Source: Planctomycetota bacterium
GTDB lineage: Bacteria; Planctomycetota; PLA2
DNA length: 43,577 nt
NCBI GenBank assembly: GCA_021776785.1
Contig: JAJFFF010000053.1
Span: 1-43,577 of the forward strand
Direction: 5' to 3'
Both the position numbers and the translations under genes were made by a program. Numbering within the stretch: the first letter of the stretch is position 1; each line of letters opens with the position of its first letter. The notes below the pieces were generated by a model. It worked only from the letters and a program-made list of their open reading frames with translations, was not told the origin of the DNA and searched no databases. Positions 15,385 through 23,369 of the stretch are shown piece by piece.

Positions 15385-16479
15385 TCAGGTACGCAACGTG
15401 AGGAGCCGCGCCAACCCAAATGACAGCAACATGGCGACCGGAAAGTACGCGCAAAACACGACGGGAAGATCGCCGCGCGCGCCGGCGGACGTAAAGAAGA
15501 TATCCATGAAGTAATAGGCGGCCGAGATGGCAAAACCGATCGTGCTGCCCCAAAACACCGACCGACCCGCCGACAACAGGACCGGCACGCTGCACAAGAC
15601 GAGCGCAAAGCTCGAGAGCGGACGGGCGAACTGCTTGTGCAGGTCAACACGCAGGTGGCGACGTTCCGGAAACTTCGCCGCCAGCGCCTTGAGCTCTCCG
15701 AACGAGAGTTCGGCGGTGCCTTGACGACTCACCAGCGCTTCCACATCGGCGGGCGCCACACCGAGATGGACCGCCACGCCGGGCGGTCGCGGCTGCGCGA
15801 CCGTTTCCACGCCGGCCGGCTCGACGGTCGCGCCCTCCGGCGCGATCCACCCGTCCCCCTCCGCGTTCGGCGCCACGATCGGTATGTCCCACCGCTCGAA
15901 ACCGCCGTCGCCCCACGGCCGCATCAGCGTCACGTCTTCCAGCGTCCCGTGCGCGAACGAGTAGTACCGTGCCCGCGTCACCGTGCCCTTCCCATCGCGA
16001 ATGTGCTCGATGAACTCCGCTCCCTGCGCGCGCGACCCCTGAAAAAATCGCTTCAACGCGATCTGCTCGCGGCCGAGCTGCGGAACGACATACTCTTGAA
16101 ACGCAAGGTGGCCGACGCTGACGATCGCAGCGCCCAAAAACACCGGTACGAACAAACGCCGCATGCTCACGCCCGCCGCCACCACCGGAAATACTTCGTT
16201 GCGGCCCAGCACCGAACTCACGGTCAGCAAGCTCGCGGCGACCGACACGAACGGGATCACTTCTTTGAGCACAAGCGGTAAGTACGCGGCGTAAAACATC
16301 GCGATGATCTTGAAACGCGACCAACTCTCCGCGTACGTGCCCGCGATGATCTCGTCGCGCATGAAATAATCCACACGCCCCACGAAATCGAGCGCGACGA
16401 CGCCGATCGTGAACATCAAGAGCGCGCCCAAAAAGACCCGCCAAAAAGTCCACGTCAGGTAGCGGTCGAGCAACCTCAT
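15385..16479 (-). CDS. lptG: LPS export permease LptG
   Basis: 364 aa, typical for the YjgP/YjgQ family. LptF and LptG form the inner-membrane channel of the LptB2FG transporter that pulls lipopolysaccharide out of the membrane. Three N-terminal helices (WRVFLGALLMFTIGVVALDF, LPLVLKEVIPFVSVAASLL, and one around FVPVFLGAAIVSVGHLAF) and three C-terminal helices flank a periplasmic beta-jellyroll of about 150 residues (from about residue 125 to 270). The family loop GRNEVFPVVAAGVSMRRLFVP is present. It begins MRLLDRYLTWTFWRVF, typical of LptG, and overlaps lptF by ATGA (16476-16479). Which paralogue is F and which is G is inferred from order and N-terminus. Confidence 0.9.
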   Translation of the reverse strand: MRLLDRYLTWTFWRVFLGALLMFTIGVVALDFVGRVDYFMRDEIIAGTYAESWSRFKIIAMFYAAYLPLVLKEVIPFVSVAASLLTVSSVLGRNEVFPVVAAGVSMRRLFVPVFLGAAIVSVGHLAFQEYVVPQLGREQIALKRFFQGSRAQGAEFIEHIRDGKGTVTRARYYSFAHGTLEDVTLMRPWGDGGFERWDIPIVAPNAEGDGWIAPEGATVEPAGVETVAQPRPPGVAVHLGVAPADVEALVSRQGTAELSFGELKALAAKFPERRHLRVDLHKQFARPLSSFALVLCSVPVLLSAGRSVFWGSTIGFAISAAYYFMDIFFTSAGARGDLPVVFCAYFPVAMLLSFGLARLLTLRT

Positions 16480-17567
16480 CGTCGGGAGATCCGTTTCATC
16501 AAGCGCCAACCGACGAGAAACGACAGCGCGTTCGCGAGCCACAAAGCCGGGTAGGCCGGGACCCGACCGCTGCGCGCGATGTTGGCGCCGAACACGATCA
16601 ATGGAAAGTAGCCGAGGAGCACCGGGCCGATGCCCGCGAGAAACGCACGCACGCGCCCGCCGCCCGCCGTCAACACGCCGAGCGGAATCCCGAGCCACGC
16701 AAAGAAGAACGCGGCGGCGGCGAGCGCGCTGCGCCGCGCGACCTCTTCGGCCGCCGCGAAACTTGTAATGCGGATCCCCTTGCCCTTCTCCACGCCGGCG
16801 CCGGCGAGATAGATCAGCTCGCGCGCCGTTAGGCCGGTGCGTTGCCGGCGTCGCACGCCCACCCCGACGATGTCGGAGAGCGAGCGTTCGAACACGACAT
16901 GGCCCACCGACAGCGCCACTTCGCCCTGGCTCGTCACCCGCGGCAACACTTCGGTCGCGTTGCGCAGTTCCACCACAACGCGATCATCCGGCGTGACGCG
17001 AATCGAACCGCGCCGCGCGCGCCAGATCTCGACGGTATTCTCGTCCGGCAAGATCTCGACACACACGTCCTCGAATTCACCCGCGTTGTAATTCGCAAAC
17101 GAGATGCGCCCGCGCTTCAGGTCGATGTCGCAAAGCCCCGCGCGAAACGACGTTTGGATCTCCTGGAGCAAGTCGCTCTTGGCCGCGCGCAACCGGGCGG
17201 CCGCAAACGGTGCGGAAATATCGGCGAGAAAGAACGCGACGATCGCGACCACCGCGGCGAACGCCAGCACGGGACGCACGACCTCGCGCATGGGAATGCC
17301 GCTGGCCGCCATCGCCGTCAGCTCGCCATCGCCCGCGATGCGGCTAAATGTCAGGACGGTTCCCGCGAGCACGGACAAGGGCACCGTGAACTGCAGCGCG
17401 ATCGGAAAAAACAACGGAAACACATCGAGCAAAAAGCCCAGCCCCACGCCCGGAGTTCGCTTCAAAAACGCGATGGATAGAAGAAAGAACGCGATGCTCG
17501 TCGATGCGATCAGCGCCGCAACGAACATCCGAACCACTTCAAGAAGCACACTGCGCGCCATCAGCAT
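16476..17567 (-). CDS. lptF: LPS export permease LptF
   Basis: 363 aa, a paralogue of the next gene with the same layout: three N-terminal helices (one is IASTSIAFFLLSIAFL), the cytoplasmic loop GELTAMAASGIPMREVVRP, a periplasmic beta domain (LCDIDLKRGRISFANYNAG onward) and three C-terminal helices ending LWLANALSFLVGWRLMKR. It is the first gene of the minus-strand group lptF-lptG-pseudouridine synthase. ATG 17567 and ATG 17561 are both possible starts. A TACACT box at 17578-17583 lies ten bases upstream of the first. It is divergent from the double LPS kinase gene, from which it is separated by only 32 bp. Confidence 0.9.
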   Translation of the reverse strand: MLMARSVLLEVVRMFVAALIASTSIAFFLLSIAFLKRTPGVGLGFLLDVFPLFFPIALQFTVPLSVLAGTVLTFSRIAGDGELTAMAASGIPMREVVRPVLAFAAVVAIVAFFLADISAPFAAARLRAAKSDLLQEIQTSFRAGLCDIDLKRGRISFANYNAGEFEDVCVEILPDENTVEIWRARRGSIRVTPDDRVVVELRNATEVLPRVTSQGEVALSVGHVVFERSLSDIVGVGVRRRQRTGLTARELIYLAGAGVEKGKGIRITSFAAAEEVARRSALAAAAFFFAWLGIPLGVLTAGGGRVRAFLAGIGPVLLGYFPLIVFGANIARSGRVPAYPALWLANALSFLVGWRLMKRISRR

Positions 17568-17577
17568 GTCGCTGCGG

Positions 17578-17587
17578 AGTGTATATT
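17578..17587. promoter_or_regulatory. Overlapping divergent -10 boxes between lptF and the double kinase gene
   Basis: The AT-rich core holds TACACT on the minus strand (17578-17583, ten bases before ATG 17567) and TATATT on the plus strand (17582-17587, twelve bases before GTG 17600). The whole divergent gap is 32 bp, so the two promoters must overlap and both transcripts would have little or no leader. Confidence 0.4.
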
Positions 17588-17599
17588 TCGTCCAGAAAC

Positions 17600-19108
17600 G
17601 TGCAAATCGCTGGATACTCTCGCGTTACGTCATCGGAGTTCTTAGGAGACCCTGATCGACCGGAGTCCTGGATCGTCGATCCGGGCGAGATTTTGCGTGA
17701 GATGCCGGGCCGGCGCGTCTTTCGCGCCACCGTCGGCGGCCAGCCCGTCGTCGTGAAGATGATGATTCCGAAACGGCTTCGTCATTTTCTCCGCTCGTAC
17801 GCACGCAAGGAGGCGGAAAACGCGATCGCCGTCCGCCAGCGCGGGCTCCCGGTCGTCGAACCGTTGGCGTATGCGCGCTTAGACGACGGCCGCCAGCTGC
17901 TCGTCATGCGCGACGAGACGGGATCGCGCACGCTCCAGGACGTGATTTTGAACAACCGGCTCACCGGCAAGGCGCGTCACAAGCTCGCGCAGGACGTGGG
18001 CGAGATCTGGGCGAAGCTGCAAAACGCCGGCATCCGACACGCCGATGCGCACGCGAACAACTTTCTCGTGCGACAGGACGGCTCGATCGTCCTGGCGGAC
18101 GCGTGGGTGCTGCGTTCCGGCGACTACCTCACGCCAACTCAGCGCGCGGTCGATCTTTCGCAGTTCGCGCTGTTTTTTCTGACCCACGCCAACCTCTCGG
18201 ACCTGCTCCTGTTTTGGGGAGCGTACGGACGCTCCTCGAGCTTTTTGCCGCACGACCTTGAGGCGTTGCGCGACGAAGTGTTTCGCCGCGTGCCGCAGGC
18301 GTTTCGGCGGCTGGCGGGCTCGCGCGCGCGGCGGGCCGTGCGCCACGGCGAACGCGTCAAGGTCGGGCCGTTCACCGGCTACGCGCTCACCGACGCACCG
18401 GCGGCGCAGCTCGAGGAAATCGTGGCGCACGCCGAGGCCCTCGCTCCCGGCCCGCACGTCTTGAAACAGAGCCCGACGGCGTGGACGCTGCAAGTCGGCG
18501 ACATGGTCGCGAAGGTGTTTTTGCCAAAGAAAGCCACGCGACCGTTTCGTGATTTCTTTGTCGGGACCCGTGCCGAACGCGCGCAGGAAGCCGCGCAGGC
18601 GCTCTACCACCGCGGCTTGGACACGCCGGAAATCGTGGCGGTCCTGCGCGACGGCGTGTTGCCCGATCGCTCAATTCTCGTCATGCAAAAGATCACGGAC
18701 GCGCGTCCCATCGACGAAGCGCTCGCGACGATGGCGCCGCGGCGTGCGCGCGAAGCGGCGACCAAACTGGGGCGCGCGTTGCGACGGATGCACGACTGGG
18801 GTTTGCGCCATCGCGACCTCAAACGCGACAACGTCTGGATGCGGCAAAACGGCGAGTTCGTCTTCCTCGATATGGATGGGATCCGGCAGACCCGCCGCGG
18901 CAAGCTCGACTGGGATCGCCGCGCGCGCGATCTGGGCAAGCTCGACGGCTCGATGCTCGATCGCAACGCCGTACCGACCGGCCTGCGCCTTCGCGCGCTC
19001 GACGCGTATCTTGCCGGCACCACGCCGCCGGGCTACGACGCGGGGCAGTTCGCCTATGGCGTCGCGCAGGCGGCGGCTTCGGCGCGGCAGCGCCAACTCG
19101 AGCGCTAA
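17600..19108 (+). CDS. Tandem LPS-kinase-like protein (two InaA/WaaP-type kinase domains)
   Basis: 502 aa containing two kinase-fold domains of the lipopolysaccharide core kinase (InaA/WaaP/RfaY) type. Domain 1 (about 15-290): lysine in VVVKMMIPKRLRHF, catalytic loop IRHADAHANNFLVRQDG and metal Asp in IVLADAW. Domain 2 (about 300-495): lysine in MVAKVFLPKKATRPF, catalytic loop LRHRDLKRDNVWMRQNG and metal Asp in FVFLDMDG. Both domains keep key residues, so both could be active; phosphorylation of LPS core sugars is the family role. The adjacent divergent lptFG genes support an envelope role. The start is uncertain: GTG 17600 lies just after the promoter-like core, GTG 17579 lies within it, and ATG 17702 would trim the N-terminus. 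Confidence 0.85.
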   Translation: MQIAGYSRVTSSEFLGDPDRPESWIVDPGEILREMPGRRVFRATVGGQPVVVKMMIPKRLRHFLRSYARKEAENAIAVRQRGLPVVEPLAYARLDDGRQLLVMRDETGSRTLQDVILNNRLTGKARHKLAQDVGEIWAKLQNAGIRHADAHANNFLVRQDGSIVLADAWVLRSGDYLTPTQRAVDLSQFALFFLTHANLSDLLLFWGAYGRSSSFLPHDLEALRDEVFRRVPQAFRRLAGSRARRAVRHGERVKVGPFTGYALTDAPAAQLEEIVAHAEALAPGPHVLKQSPTAWTLQVGDMVAKVFLPKKATRPFRDFFVGTRAERAQEAAQALYHRGLDTPEIVAVLRDGVLPDRSILVMQKITDARPIDEALATMAPRRAREAATKLGRALRRMHDWGLRHRDLKRDNVWMRQNGEFVFLDMDGIRQTRRGKLDWDRRARDLGKLDGSMLDRNAVPTGLRLRALDAYLAGTTPPGYDAGQFAYGVAQAAASARQRQLER

Positions 19109-19135
19109 GAGTGGGCTCGCATCACCGGGGCCTAC

Positions 19136-19183
19136 GTGAGATCGCGAACGGGGCGACGCGTGACCGCGCGCCTCAAGGACTAA
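19136..19183 (+). CDS. Possible Arg-rich leader peptide upstream of arginase
   Basis: A GTG-started frame of 15 codons in the 88-bp gap after the kinase gene encodes VRSRTGRRVTARLKD: five Arg and one Lys in 15 residues. Its stop is the TAA of TAAGGAG, so it overlaps the ribosome site of the arginase gene. A leader sensing charged arginine tRNA is imaginable, but Arg codons are common in GC-rich DNA and the frame's own ribosome site is only a weak GGGG. Low confidence as a real gene. Confidence 0.2.
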   Translation: MRSRTGRRVTARLKD

Positions 19184-19196
19184 GGAGCAAGCAAGC

Positions 19197-20132
19197 ATGA
19201 CATCCGATCGAACGGCGGATCGAGGCGTTGGCATCTTGGGCGTTCCGTTCGACCTCGGCGCCGGGCGCCGCGGCACGGACATGGGGCCGTCCGCGATCCG
19301 GCTCGCCGGCATCCAGGGTCGACTCGAACGACTCGGCTACCGCGTCCGCGACTACGGACGGGTCTCCACCGTCGAACCCGAGGGCGCCGACGTCGGTGAC
19401 CAACACATGCGTTTCGCCGAGTCCATCGCCGGCACGTGCATCGCCCTGCGCGATGGCGTTCTTGATGTGCTCGCCGCCGGGGAGACACCGGTCGTCTTGG
19501 GTGGCGACCATTCGTTGGCGATGGGGTCGGTCGCCGGCGCCGCCGCGCACGTCGCGCAACAACACGACGGCGCACAGCTGGGTGTGTTGTGGGTCGACGC
19601 CCACGCCGATCTCAACACGCCGGAAACGAGCCCGTCGGGCAACGTCCATGGGATGCCGTTGGCGATGCTGTTAGGCAAAGGCCCCGACGTGCTCTTGCGC
19701 ATCGGGAAGGCGTGCCCCGTCATTTCCCCCCACAACGTTGCCATCGTCGGGCTGCGCAGCGTGGACGCGGGCGAGGCTGCTCGCATTCGCGAGATGGGCA
19801 TTCATGTATTCACGATGCGAGAAATTGACGATCAGGGCATCGCGGCATGCATGCGCCAGGCGCTCGACGCCGTCGAAGACGGAACCGAGGGCTTCCACAT
19901 GTCGTTTGATATGGACTCGCTCGATCCTTCGATCGCGCCCGGCGTCGGAACGCCGGTTCGCGGAGGCCTCACCTACCGCGAGGCGCATCTGATCTGTGAA
20001 ATGGTCGCCGACACACGGCGCATGCTGTCCATGGACGTGGTGGAAACCAACCCGATCCTCGACGACCGCAACACGACGGGCCAAGCCGCGGTGGATCTCA
20101 CGCTGAGCGCGCTCGGCAAACAGATCTACTAG
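19197..20132 (+). CDS. rocF: Arginase
   Basis: 311 aa, the usual size of bacterial arginases, which split L-arginine into ornithine and urea with a binuclear manganese site. The ureohydrolase motifs are complete: VLGGDHSLAMGS (His ligand), LWVDAHADLNTP (DxHxD), SPSGNVHGMPLAMLLG and HMSFDMDSLDPSIAPGVGTP (DxD and substrate loop). N-terminal GILGVPFDLGAGRRGTDMGPSAIR and C-terminal MLSMDVVETNPILDDRNTT are typical of arginase rather than agmatinase. AAGGAG lies nine bases before the ATG. It is probably its own unit; nearby genes do not suggest a urea or ornithine pathway. Confidence 0.93.
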   Translation: MTSDRTADRGVGILGVPFDLGAGRRGTDMGPSAIRLAGIQGRLERLGYRVRDYGRVSTVEPEGADVGDQHMRFAESIAGTCIALRDGVLDVLAAGETPVVLGGDHSLAMGSVAGAAAHVAQQHDGAQLGVLWVDAHADLNTPETSPSGNVHGMPLAMLLGKGPDVLLRIGKACPVISPHNVAIVGLRSVDAGEAARIREMGIHVFTMREIDDQGIAACMRQALDAVEDGTEGFHMSFDMDSLDPSIAPGVGTPVRGGLTYREAHLICEMVADTRRMLSMDVVETNPILDDRNTTGQAAVDLTLSALGKQIY

Positions 20133-20141
20133 CGAGCGCCT

Positions 20142-20176
20142 CCCGGCGAGTTTGACCCGGCGAGTTTGACCCGGCG
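20142..20176. repeat. 14-bp direct repeat, 2.5 copies
   Basis: The unit CCCGGCGAGTTTGA occurs at 20142-20155 and 20156-20169, followed by a partial CCCGGCG. It lies just after the arginase stop, in a 152-bp gap before the convergent glycosyltransferase gene. I see no clear terminator or RNA gene in the rest of that gap. Confidence 0.8.
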
Positions 20177-20284
20177 TGGCCACGCGCGGACGTGCGTGTT
20201 GCGCGCCCGGTACTGCGCGTCGGCGCCGAGCCCGCTGCAGCCGTACGACCCTGGGGACGGGCGGCGTAGTCTCGCGCGGCGGCG

Positions 20285-21295
20285 CTAGCTCACGTCGGGC
20301 TGTCGGCTCGGCGCGGTCGTGGGCGTTTCGAACCGGCAGCGCCAGAGCCCCAACCGCGCGCGCAGGTTCCACGGACTCAGTTCGAGCGAACGTCGAAACG
20401 CCTCCAAGCCCTGCTCGGGACGCTCTGTGATGCGCAGGTGGCGCCCCGCGGCGTACCACTTCGCGCTGAGCCTGCGCCGCCATACGGTTTCGGAGATCTC
20501 GGCGCGGCCGCCTTCTTCGAAAATGAATCGGTCCAGGGTGTACGCACGCTTGACGCGGCGGTCCGCGTACTTGCGACCCAACGAACCTTCTTCGTCATGG
20601 GTGTCGCGCAGTGCATCGCGATAGGTGACGTGCACGCCGGGCAAGCAGATCCAAGGCCCTAACAAGCTGAGGCGCAACATCAGGTGCAGATCCTCGCCCG
20701 TCATGATTTCCGGATCGAATCCGCGCACGCGCCAAAACGCGTCCGCGCGCACGGCCGTCGCCGACGTGCCGGTCGGCCCGTCGCAAAAGAGTTTTTCGGT
20801 GAGCGGCCCGGTGTAAGACTCAAACTCCTTGAGTTCGCGCTCGCCATCCGGGCCGACGACCTCTTGGCCGTTGGAGGCTGCGATCGCGGACGGGTTGTCC
20901 AGCAGCGCCGCCTCCAACGTCGCGAGATGGTGCGGGCGCCACATGTCATCGGAATCCAAGAACGCGAACACGTTGCAATCGCGCGCGTGTGCGCAGGCGC
21001 GATTGCGGGCCGCTGCGGCGCCGGTGTTCGGCCCTTCGACCAGCTTGGTCACGAACGGACGCGGCTCGCGCTCCATCCACTCGCGCACGACCCGCGGCGT
21101 CGCGCCCGGAGATCCGTCGTCGACGACGATCAACACGTCCGGGGGACGTGTTTGCGACGCCACACTGTCAAGCGCGTCCAACACAATGCGCGGACGCCGG
21201 TAGACCGGCATGATCGCAGCGATCGTAAGGCGCGCGGTCGCAACGTCGCTCGCGTTGGGCGGCCGCGCGGGTGACTGAGGATACTTGTAAAGCAC
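20285..21295 (-). CDS. Family 2 glycosyltransferase
   Basis: 336 aa with a GT-A fold: IAAIMPVYRRPRIVLDALDS, VVDDGSPG, NTGAAAARNRACAHA and the metal-binding FLDSDDMWRPHHLATLEAA. These inverting enzymes move a sugar from a nucleotide donor to glycans or lipids at the inner face of the membrane. After the catalytic domain a C-terminal helical segment (AGRHLRITERPEQGLEAF, RRSLELSPWNLRARLGL) looks like a TPR-type hairpin. The start is a GTG at 21295; the internal ATG in AIMPVYRR would cut the first beta strand. The acceptor and donor are unknown. It is 22 bp downstream of a small membrane-protein gene on the same strand. Confidence 0.88.
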   Translation of the reverse strand: MLYKYPQSPARPPNASDVATARLTIAAIMPVYRRPRIVLDALDSVASQTRPPDVLIVVDDGSPGATPRVVREWMEREPRPFVTKLVEGPNTGAAAARNRACAHARDCNVFAFLDSDDMWRPHHLATLEAALLDNPSAIAASNGQEVVGPDGERELKEFESYTGPLTEKLFCDGPTGTSATAVRADAFWRVRGFDPEIMTGEDLHLMLRLSLLGPWICLPGVHVTYRDALRDTHDEEGSLGRKYADRRVKRAYTLDRFIFEEGGRAEISETVWRRRLSAKWYAAGRHLRITERPEQGLEAFRRSLELSPWNLRARLGLWRCRFETPTTAPSRQPDVS

Positions 21296-21317
21296 GTTGT
21301 GTGATCAGAAAGTTGTC

Positions 21318-21860
21318 TTACGGAGCGAGGACAAAGTGGAGCGCGATCGCGAGCAAGATCATGCCCACGAGGCCATCGAACACCGTGGTAAGCGTCCCGC
21401 GCGTTGGAAACTTCCACCAGTTCCACTGCATCAGCGGGGGCATCGCCTGAATGAACACGGACACGCCGCCGAGCACGAGAATCTTGTCGACAAGCGTCGC
21501 CGAATATTCCGGGTTGAGTGCGAACAAGAGCATCGCCGCGCCCAGCGCTTGCGCCATGTTGAGCAGGAGGCTGCGCACAAAGACCATCGGCTGCATGCAA
21601 GGGCCGGACGGGATCACAATCACGCTGGCGTTCGGGCCCTCCCGATAGCGAGCATCCATCGCCGGATCCTTCATCGACTCGAAGTTGTCCATGTGCGGCA
21701 TGACGTACCAGCCGGGCTCGGTTCCGGAGAGCGCTTTCGCGACGCCATCTTCGGCGTCACCGAGCGGCCGGAAGTCGGGCTTATGATGCGGCAGCACCAT
21801 CCACACGATGACGCTCCAAACGTATAGAACCAGGCCGCCAATAACGGCCGCAAGTAGCAT
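21318..21860 (-). CDS. Small integral membrane protein, function unknown
   Basis: 180 aa from ATG 21860, or 182 aa from GTG 21866. GGGAGG at 21871-21876 (minus strand) serves either start, with 10 or 4 bases of spacing. It has an N-terminal helix (LLAAVIGGLVLYVWSVIVWMVLP), a soluble loop of about 75 residues (HHKPDFRPLGDAEDGVAKAL, then SVIVIPSGPCMQP) and two or three further helices ending TVFDGLVGMILLAIALHFVL. I recognise the layout from uncharacterised bacterial membrane proteins but no named family. It precedes the family 2 glycosyltransferase gene in the same direction and may share its transcript. The 144-bp gap upstream holds a small CAGTT/AACTG dyad but nothing else I can support. Confidence 0.78.
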   Translation of the reverse strand: MLLAAVIGGLVLYVWSVIVWMVLPHHKPDFRPLGDAEDGVAKALSGTEPGWYVMPHMDNFESMKDPAMDARYREGPNASVIVIPSGPCMQPMVFVRSLLLNMAQALGAAMLLFALNPEYSATLVDKILVLGGVSVFIQAMPPLMQWNWWKFPTRGTLTTVFDGLVGMILLAIALHFVLAP

Positions 21861-22004
21861 TGTCACAAGACCTCCCTGCGCGCGCCTTAACGGGCCAGGC
21901 GGACCGCGCTCCCTAGACCCCGTCAGTTTGACCAACTGGGGCAAAATACGCAACCCGCTGGCACCCTGGAGCACAGTTTATCGCGCAACGGCTACGAGGA
22001 TGGG

Positions 22005-23369
22005 CTAACCGCCGTCAGACGGTGTTTCGGGCGGCGCCTTATCGCTCGCCTTTAGGCTCTCAATCTTCAAGATCTCGGCCCGTGCCTTGCGGACGTATTC
22101 CTCGATCCCGGAGCGGTCCACAACCTCTTGGAACGCGGCCTTCGCCTGGTCATAGCGCCGGTTGCGGATCAGGCGGTCGGCGCGTTGCCGCGCGTCATAG
22201 TAGTGGCTCGCGGCCGACTTCTGGTACGCGTCCACGAGCTGGTCGGAGAGCGCGCGGTACTTCACCAAGGCGTCGGCGTCCATGACCGCTTCGCGCGTCG
22301 AGAGGAACTTCAGCACGGTCTCCTGGGCCTCGCGGAAATACCCCTCCTTGCGGTACCCGTCGGCCTTCTCCACCATCGCCTCCCACGGACGACGATAGCG
22401 ATCGCCTACGAGTTCACTCCCGCGCTCGGGGACCTTGCCGCTAAACCACGCGGGCCACGTCTCGCGCGCTTGGCGATAGTGGTCGGTGCCCGCGCATTCG
22501 GTCTCGAGCTGTTTCACCAGCGCAAGCACATCTTCGGGCGACGTGAGTTGGTCTTTCCCGCGGTGATACATCTTGATGCGGTTGCCGAGCTTCGACACGA
22601 GCTTGGCCGCCAGTTCGGAGTTCACGATGCGCTCATGCTCGGGCTTGCGTTCCTGCAGTTCGCGGATGCGCCGTTCGACCTCCGCGTAACCGTTGCCGTC
22701 TGGGTCGCCGTTGGCGCGCAAGTATCGGATCGCGCCTTCCCAGTTCCGGTCGGCGAGCATCTTGTTGGCCGCCTTGATGACCTTGACGTTGTGTGGATCC
22801 GCCGCGGCTTTGCTGCCGATGATGTTCACGATCACCAAGATGACGACGACGCCGATTCCGATCAGACCCCACTTGATCCAGTCGTCCGCCGGATCGCGGT
22901 AGCGCGACGCGCGCCCCGCCGACTCCTCGCCGCGTTCGCGCGTCGAAAGCGGCGCCTCACCACTGGCGACACCGCCGGCAGGCGGACCGTCGCCGAGCGA
23001 CGCCGCCGCAGCGGGCGTGAGCTTCACGGCCTCGTCGCGCATGCGCCGTTGCTCGCGCGCGATCGAACGGCGCCCGCCGGCCCGTTCGCCGCCCGTGAAC
23101 GAAAGTTCGGTCGTCCCGATGCGGATGACGTCGCCGGACTCCAGCCACGCTTTGTTGCAGAAGTCGCCGTTGACGCGCGTCCCGTTCTTGGACTCCAAGT
23201 CGATAAGCTTCCAGCGCGCACCGACGCTCTGCAGTCGCGCGTGTTCCTTACTCGCCTTGGCTTCGTCCAACGTGATCGCGTTGCTCGGTGCACGTCCAAT
23301 CGTGGCGTAGTCGCCTTCCAACTGGTGGACGCGTTGCGAGCCCTGTTCGTCAATCGTGAGATGCGGCAC
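22005..23369 (-). CDS. FHA domain protein with membrane anchor and helical C-terminal region
   Basis: 454 aa from a GTG. Residues 1-93 are an FHA domain, which binds phosphothreonine peptides: YATIGRAPSNAITLDE, SKEHARL and DLESKNGTRVNGD are the core motifs. A linker of about 70 residues leads to a membrane helix at about 167-185 (WGLIGIGVVVILVIVNIIG). The remaining 265 residues are charged and helical (EVERRIRELQERKPEHERI, SHYYDARQRADRLIRNRRY, DQAKAAFQEVVD), resembling TPR-like repeats, and should lie outside the membrane. The first G of the GTG is the last base of the preceding gene's TAG, so translation is probably coupled to the FHA-CAP gene. Confidence 0.87.
   Translation of the reverse strand: MPHLTIDEQGSQRVHQLEGDYATIGRAPSNAITLDEAKASKEHARLQSVGARWKLIDLESKNGTRVNGDFCNKAWLESGDVIRIGTTELSFTGGERAGGRRSIAREQRRMRDEAVKLTPAAAASLGDGPPAGGVASGEAPLSTRERGEESAGRASRYRDPADDWIKWGLIGIGVVVILVIVNIIGSKAAADPHNVKVIKAANKMLADRNWEGAIRYLRANGDPDGNGYAEVERRIRELQERKPEHERIVNSELAAKLVSKLGNRIKMYHRGKDQLTSPEDVLALVKQLETECAGTDHYRQARETWPAWFSGKVPERGSELVGDRYRRPWEAMVEKADGYRKEGYFREAQETVLKFLSTREAVMDADALVKYRALSDQLVDAYQKSAASHYYDARQRADRLIRNRRYDQAKAAFQEVVDRSGIEEYVRKARAEILKIESLKASDKAPPETPSDGG

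Noticed and set aside
21959..21976. TGGCAC-like start of a sigma-54 promoter
   Set aside because: The following element is AGCAC, not TTGCA, at the required spacing.
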